Notes under the pieces: model-generated
Told to the model about the DNA's origin: nothing
Database searches by the model: none
Seen by the model: the letters and a program-made list of their open reading frames with translations, nothing else
Part shown: positions 60,445 to 64,000 of the stretch, piece after piece
Position numbering within the stretch: position 1 is the stretch's first letter
Layout of the letters: each line of letters begins with the position of its first letter
Made by a program: the position numbers and the translations under genes
Assembly: GCF_024764775.1 (NCBI RefSeq)
Contig: NZ_JALIGC010000034.1
Coordinates: 186,001-250,000, forward strand
Length of the DNA stretch: 64,000 nucleotides
From: Scandinavium manionii
GTDB taxonomy: Bacteria > Pseudomonadota > Gammaproteobacteria > Enterobacterales > Enterobacteriaceae
Reading direction: 5' to 3'

Positions 60445-61661
60445 TGAATACTGACAATACACAAATTCAAGAAGCGTTATTGATCAAGGCAGTGAAGCCA
60501 ATTGGCTTTGCGGCGGCGATGCCACAAACCGAAAACGGCTGTGTAGATATTTTGATTGGTAGCGACGGACGCGTGATGCACGCTGCGGCAAATATCCGTC
60601 CAACCCGTGACGTTAAGATAATCAACGGCAACCGCAGCTGGCTGTCGCCGGGTTGGACAGATTTACACACCCACATCTGGTATGGCGGCACCGATATCTC
60701 TATTAAGCCCGAAGTATGCGGCCTGTCGCGTGGCGTCACCACGCTGGTCGATGCCGGTTCCGCAGGGGAGGCGAACTTCCATGGCTTACGCGAGCTGATA
60801 ATAGAATCGGCCAGTGAAGACATTTTTGCGTTTTTGAATCTGGGATCCATTGGCCTGGTCGCTTGTAACCGCGTTAGCGAATTAACCGGACTGGCCTCGG
60901 TCGATGTTGACCGCATTGCCGCCACGGTCGAAGCCAACCGCGATTTAATCGTCGGTTTAAAAGTCCGTGCCAGTGGGACCATCACGGGAGGCTGGGATAT
61001 CGCCCCGGTCAAACTCGCCAAAAAACTGGGTCGAATCCTCAAATTACCCATTATGGTTCACGTCGGTGAACCGCTGCCATTGTACGACGATGTGCTGAAA
61101 GAGTTGGGCGAAGGTGACATTATTACCCACTGCTTTAATGGCAAAATCGGCGGCTCAATTCTCGAAGACGAAGAACTCTATCGCCTGGTGGAAACCTCCC
61201 AGGCACGGGGTGTGGTGATGGATGTCGGCCACGGCGGGGCCTCCTTCTCCTTCGATGTGGCCAAAGCGGCCTTGGGTAATAAGCTGCTACCTGACACCAT
61301 TTCCACTGATATTCATAAGCGCTCGATGGCAGGCTCCGTATGGGATATGTCCACCACCATGTCGAAGTTGCTGTCGCTCGGTATGCCGCTTGTGGATGTT
61401 ATCCATGCTTCCAGCACCCGTCCGCGCCAGGTTATCAATCGCCCTTACCCGAACGGTCTGCAATCAGGGGATCGCGCCAACTTCACCCTATTCGATTTGA
61501 ACGATTCTGATTTGGTGGTACGTGATTCTAAAGGCGTGCCAAGTGCGCTGAAGCAGGTATTTGATCCCCGCTTTACCGTACTTGGGGCTCAATTCTGGGA
61601 AGCCTCACGCTATCAGCCCACTGAGACCACCACGCACTGCACCTGCGGGGGGCATGTATGA
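60444..61661 (+). CDS. cog3964-type amidohydrolase/deacetylase metalloenzyme
   Basis: The 405-residue product belongs to the amidohydrolase superfamily. Metal-site residues are His75 and His77 (DLHTHIW), Lys173 (VGLKVRAS), His206 (MVHVGEP), His229 (ITHCFNG) and the Asp in ISTDIHKRS. The pattern fits the cog3964 group (Atu3266/EF0837/STM4445), members of which deacetylate N-acetyl-D-amino acids or acetyl-mandelate. It lies between transporter genes, overlapping both neighbours, so it likely processes the imported compound. The C-terminus TTTHCTCGGHV is Cys/His-rich and unusual. Confidence 0.8.
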   Translation: MNTDNTQIQEALLIKAVKPIGFAAAMPQTENGCVDILIGSDGRVMHAAANIRPTRDVKIINGNRSWLSPGWTDLHTHIWYGGTDISIKPEVCGLSRGVTTLVDAGSAGEANFHGLRELIIESASEDIFAFLNLGSIGLVACNRVSELTGLASVDVDRIAATVEANRDLIVGLKVRASGTITGGWDIAPVKLAKKLGRILKLPIMVHVGEPLPLYDDVLKELGEGDIITHCFNGKIGGSILEDEELYRLVETSQARGVVMDVGHGGASFSFDVAKAALGNKLLPDTISTDIHKRSMAGSVWDMSTTMSKLLSLGMPLVDVIHASSTRPRQVINRPYPNGLQSGDRANFTLFDLNDSDLVVRDSKGVPSALKQVFDPRFTVLGAQFWEASRYQPTETTTHCTCGGHV

Positions 61662-62677
61662 CGTCAGCCCATCATGACGATGTCATTTTGTCGGTCAACG
61701 AACTGCAAATTTGTTTTGACCAGAAGCGTCAAAGTGTGATGCCGGTTGATGGTGTCACCTTTGACCTGAAGCGTGGACAAACGCTGGCCGTCGTCGGCGA
61801 ATCCGGTTCGGGAAAATCGGTTACCAGCTTATCGATCATGGGGTTGCTGGCAAAAAATGGGCGGATAGCCGGAGGCGAAATTCTTTACCGCAACCGTAAA
61901 CAGGAGAATTTGCGCCTGGATAATTTTACGCCTGCGCAGTATCAGACCCTCCGCGGCAAAGAGATTGCCATGATTTTTCAGGAACCGATGACCAGCCTGA
62001 ACCCACTGTTCACGGTCGGCGAACAAATCATGGAAATGATCACCCTGCATCAGCCCATGTCCAAACAGGACGCGCGCCGCCGGGCTATTCAAATGTTGGA
62101 AAAAGTCGAGATCCCCGCCGCCGCGACGCGTATTGATGATTATCCCCACAGCATGTCAGGCGGGATGCGTCAGCGCGTGATGATAGCCCTGGCCCTCTCC
62201 TGCAATCCTTCGCTACTGATTGCCGATGAACCCACAACAGCGCTGGATGTCACTATTCAGGCACAAATACTCGATTTGCTCAAAAACCTGCAGCGTGAGA
62301 TGGGAATGAGCATGATTTTCATCACGCATAATCTTGGTGTGGTGGCGGAAATCGCCCAGGATGTGGTGGTTATGTATGCCGGACGCGTTGTGGAACACGC
62401 TCCGGTCGATACGCTATTCGCTCATCCGCAGCACCCCTACACCCGCGGGCTACTGGCCTGCACGCCCAATAATCATGTGGCTGCCTCAGAAACCTCTCGC
62501 GGACAACTTTATGCTATCCCGGGCTCAGTCCCGCCGTTAAGCAACTTGCCCGCAGGATGTGCGTTCTCTCCCCGCTGTGAACATGTCAGCAATGCCTGTT
62601 TGACGGAGCGCCCAAAACTCCTGCCCACACGCAATGGCGCATTGTCGCGTTGTATCTGGAGTGACCATCATGAGTGA
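61658..62677 (+). CDS. ABC ATPase (DppD/OppD type)
   Basis: The 339-residue product has Walker A (GESGSGKS), Q-loop (FQEPMTSLNP), signature (MSGGMRQR) and Walker B (LLIADEPTTALD). A C-terminal oligo_HPY domain has the Cys set CAFSPRCEHVSNAC. It overlaps the metallohydrolase by 4 bp and the next ATPase by 8 bp. Confidence 0.9.
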   Translation: MTSAHHDDVILSVNELQICFDQKRQSVMPVDGVTFDLKRGQTLAVVGESGSGKSVTSLSIMGLLAKNGRIAGGEILYRNRKQENLRLDNFTPAQYQTLRGKEIAMIFQEPMTSLNPLFTVGEQIMEMITLHQPMSKQDARRRAIQMLEKVEIPAAATRIDDYPHSMSGGMRQRVMIALALSCNPSLLIADEPTTALDVTIQAQILDLLKNLQREMGMSMIFITHNLGVVAEIAQDVVVMYAGRVVEHAPVDTLFAHPQHPYTRGLLACTPNNHVAASETSRGQLYAIPGSVPPLSNLPAGCAFSPRCEHVSNACLTERPKLLPTRNGALSRCIWSDHHE

Positions 62678-63659
62678 AATATTAACCACCCCATCCCTGC
62701 CGTTATTACGCGTCGAAGGGTTGTGCCAGTATTTTAAAACGCCGGATGGGCGCACAGTTCACGCGGTTGAATCGCTCACCTTCGATATAAAACGTGGCAG
62801 CACCGTGGGGCTGGTCGGCGAATCGGGTTCAGGGAAAACCACCGCCGGACGAGCAATTTTACGTCTGCTGGAACCCACCTCCGGCAAAGTGTTTTTTGAC
62901 GATACCGATGTGCTGGCGCTCCCGCCAAAAGCGATGAAACGTTATCGCCAAAAAATGCAGATAATCTTTCAGGATCCGTTTTCCAGCCTCAATCCACGAA
63001 TGAAAGTGGCGCAAATCATCGCCGAAGCGCTGAATACCTGCGGCTTTCCGACAGGTGAAGCACGTAAAAAGCGCATCGAGGCGTTGCTGATTCAAGTCGG
63101 GCTACAGCCGGAACATGCGGATCGTTACCCTCATGAATTTTCAGGGGGTCAACGTCAGCGCATCGGCATCGCCCGGGCCATTGCCGTGGAGCCAGATTTT
63201 ATTGTGGCGGATGAATCCGTTTCTGCGCTGGATGTGTCAGTGCAGGCGCAGGTACTGAATTTACTCGGTGAATTGCAGGAATCCCTCGGGCTAACGCTGC
63301 TTTTTATTGCCCATGATCTCAGCGTCGTCGAGTATTTGTGTGACGAGGTCATCGTCATGTATTTAGGTCGCGTTATGGAGCGAGGCCCCTGTCGAGAGGT
63401 GTATTCCCGCCCACGCCACCCCTACACCCAAGCGCTGCTTTCCGCCGCCCCGATACCGGACCCAACGAAAAAGAAACAGCGCATCGTGCTCAAAGGCGAT
63501 ATTCCAAGCCCTATATCTCCGCCATCTGGCTGCGTATTTCGTACCCGCTGCCCAAGTGCCACTGACGCATGTGCCCAGAACATTCCGCAAGAACAACAGG
63601 TGAACGACGAGCACTGGGTAAGCTGCGTCCGCCTGCATGAACTCAATCACCAGGGGTAG
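62670..63659 (+). CDS. ABC ATPase (DppF/OppF type)
   Basis: The ATG at 62670 gives 329 residues; the frame extends 12 codons further up but those overlap the preceding gene more deeply. Walker A (GESGSGKT), Q-loop (FQDPFSSLNP), signature (FSGGQRQR) and Walker B (FIVADESVSALD) are intact. Its Walker B region has DES where DEP is usual, as in many OppF-like proteins. It completes the transporter. Confidence 0.9.
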   Translation: MSEILTTPSLPLLRVEGLCQYFKTPDGRTVHAVESLTFDIKRGSTVGLVGESGSGKTTAGRAILRLLEPTSGKVFFDDTDVLALPPKAMKRYRQKMQIIFQDPFSSLNPRMKVAQIIAEALNTCGFPTGEARKKRIEALLIQVGLQPEHADRYPHEFSGGQRQRIGIARAIAVEPDFIVADESVSALDVSVQAQVLNLLGELQESLGLTLLFIAHDLSVVEYLCDEVIVMYLGRVMERGPCREVYSRPRHPYTQALLSAAPIPDPTKKKQRIVLKGDIPSPISPPSGCVFRTRCPSATDACAQNIPQEQQVNDEHWVSCVRLHELNHQG

Positions 63660-63668
63660 GAACTGATC

Positions 63669-64000
63669 ATGACCACGGATACTTTGCAGGGAATTACTTA
63701 TCAACGTCTGGCAGAGCAAGGCATCGTGCTGCCCGCGTCACCTGCGCCGATAGCGAATTTTAGCTCCCACGTGATTGTGGGCAATTTACTGTTTCTCTCC
63801 GGACAGGGTCCCGTGGAAGCGGACAATAGAAAGCATCAAGGAAAAGTCGGCAGAGATGTTTCAGTAGAAGAAGCCTACCAGCACGCCAGGCTTACGGGCA
63901 TCAACCTGCTGGCGGTCATGCATGAAGCGCTGGGGGATTTAGGACGCGTGAAGCAAGTGGTGAAATTGCTCGGGATGGTCAATGCGGACAGTGAATTCGC
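63669..64000 (+). CDS. RidA/YjgF-family protein (partial)
   Basis: The 110 codons up to the window edge begin MTTDTLQGITYQRLAEQGIV. They contain FSSHVIVGNLLFLSGQGPVE and the RidA-like pattern GRVKQVVKLLGMVNADSEF, so this is a Rid-family enamine/imine deaminase or relative. The 3' end is outside the window. It is 9 bp after the last ATPase gene, so it is probably part of the operon, clearing a reactive intermediate of the amino-compound pathway. Confidence 0.8.
   Translation, partial: MTTDTLQGITYQRLAEQGIVLPASPAPIANFSSHVIVGNLLFLSGQGPVEADNRKHQGKVGRDVSVEEAYQHARLTGINLLAVMHEALGDLGRVKQVVKLLGMVNADSEF

Noticed and set aside
1..64000. CRISPR arrays, rRNA genes and insertion sequences
   Set aside because: No regularly spaced repeats, rRNA sequence, transposase or terminal inverted repeats were recognised anywhere in the window.

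Overview
The window is chromosomal DNA from a member of the Enterobacteriaceae. Gene content and order from flgK to ghrA follow the E. coli K-12 22-24 min region in reverse orientation (flg, murJ, rimJ, mdtH, pyrC, dinI, bssS, solA, trhO, lpxL, mdtG, msyB, opgGH, opgC, clsC, ymdBA, csg, ycdZYX, ghrA, serX). The proteins are clearly diverged from E. coli, and grxB and yceI/yceJ are missing from their usual places, so a genus near Enterobacter/Lelliottia/Kosakonia is more likely than Escherichia. This placement is inferred from remembered family sequences, not from a search.

Layout. (1) 1-9006: flagellar rod, hook and ring operon flgBCDEFGHIJ-(flgK) on the minus strand and flgA-flgM-flgN on the plus strand, with an FlhD4C2 box and two sigma-28 promoters visible. 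(2) 9095-19411: housekeeping block murJ, yceM, yceH, rimJ, mdtH, yceB, pyrC, dinI, bssS, solA, trhO, with recognisable LexA and PurR boxes and a pyrC start-site-switch leader. (3) 19479-23605: a 4.1 kb mini-prophage or satellite remnant inserted between trhO and lpxL. It has an intact-looking integrase and excisionase, three small genes (one resembling the Acb2/Tad1 anti-CBASS hairpin family), a small terminase gene and a large terminase gene cut after its ATPase domain. (4) 23956-34932: lpxL, mdtG, msyB, yceK, the osmoregulated periplasmic glucan genes opgG, opgH and opgC, clsC, ymdB and ymdA. (5) 35091-39529: both curli operons, csgBAC and csgDEFG, around a 728 bp control region; CsgA has an irregular fourth repeat. 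(6) 39593-42876: ycdZ, ycdY, ycdX, ghrA and tRNA-Ser(GGA).

(7) 42877-56867: an accessory segment bounded by two nearly identical 145 bp copies of the tRNA-Ser(GGA) gene plus its terminator. The left half is an apparently uncharacterised catabolic locus: a HpsN/HisD-type dehydrogenase, two paralogous double-NTF2 (SnoaL-like) proteins, a LacI regulator and a divergent MFS transporter, with two matching LacI-type operators between regulator and transporter. The right half is an RpiR-type regulator followed by a complete ddpXABCDF D-Ala-D-Ala dipeptidase and transport operon. (8) 57082-64000: a second oligopeptide-type ABC system interleaved with a cog3964-type metallohydrolase and followed by a RidA-family gene that runs off the window.

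The first 42 kb serves motility, biofilm and envelope functions. The last 21 kb is a set of uptake and catabolism modules, each with its own regulator or enzyme. The best candidates for undescribed biology are the dehydrogenase/double-NTF2/LacI/MFS locus and the mini-prophage with its Acb2-like gene.
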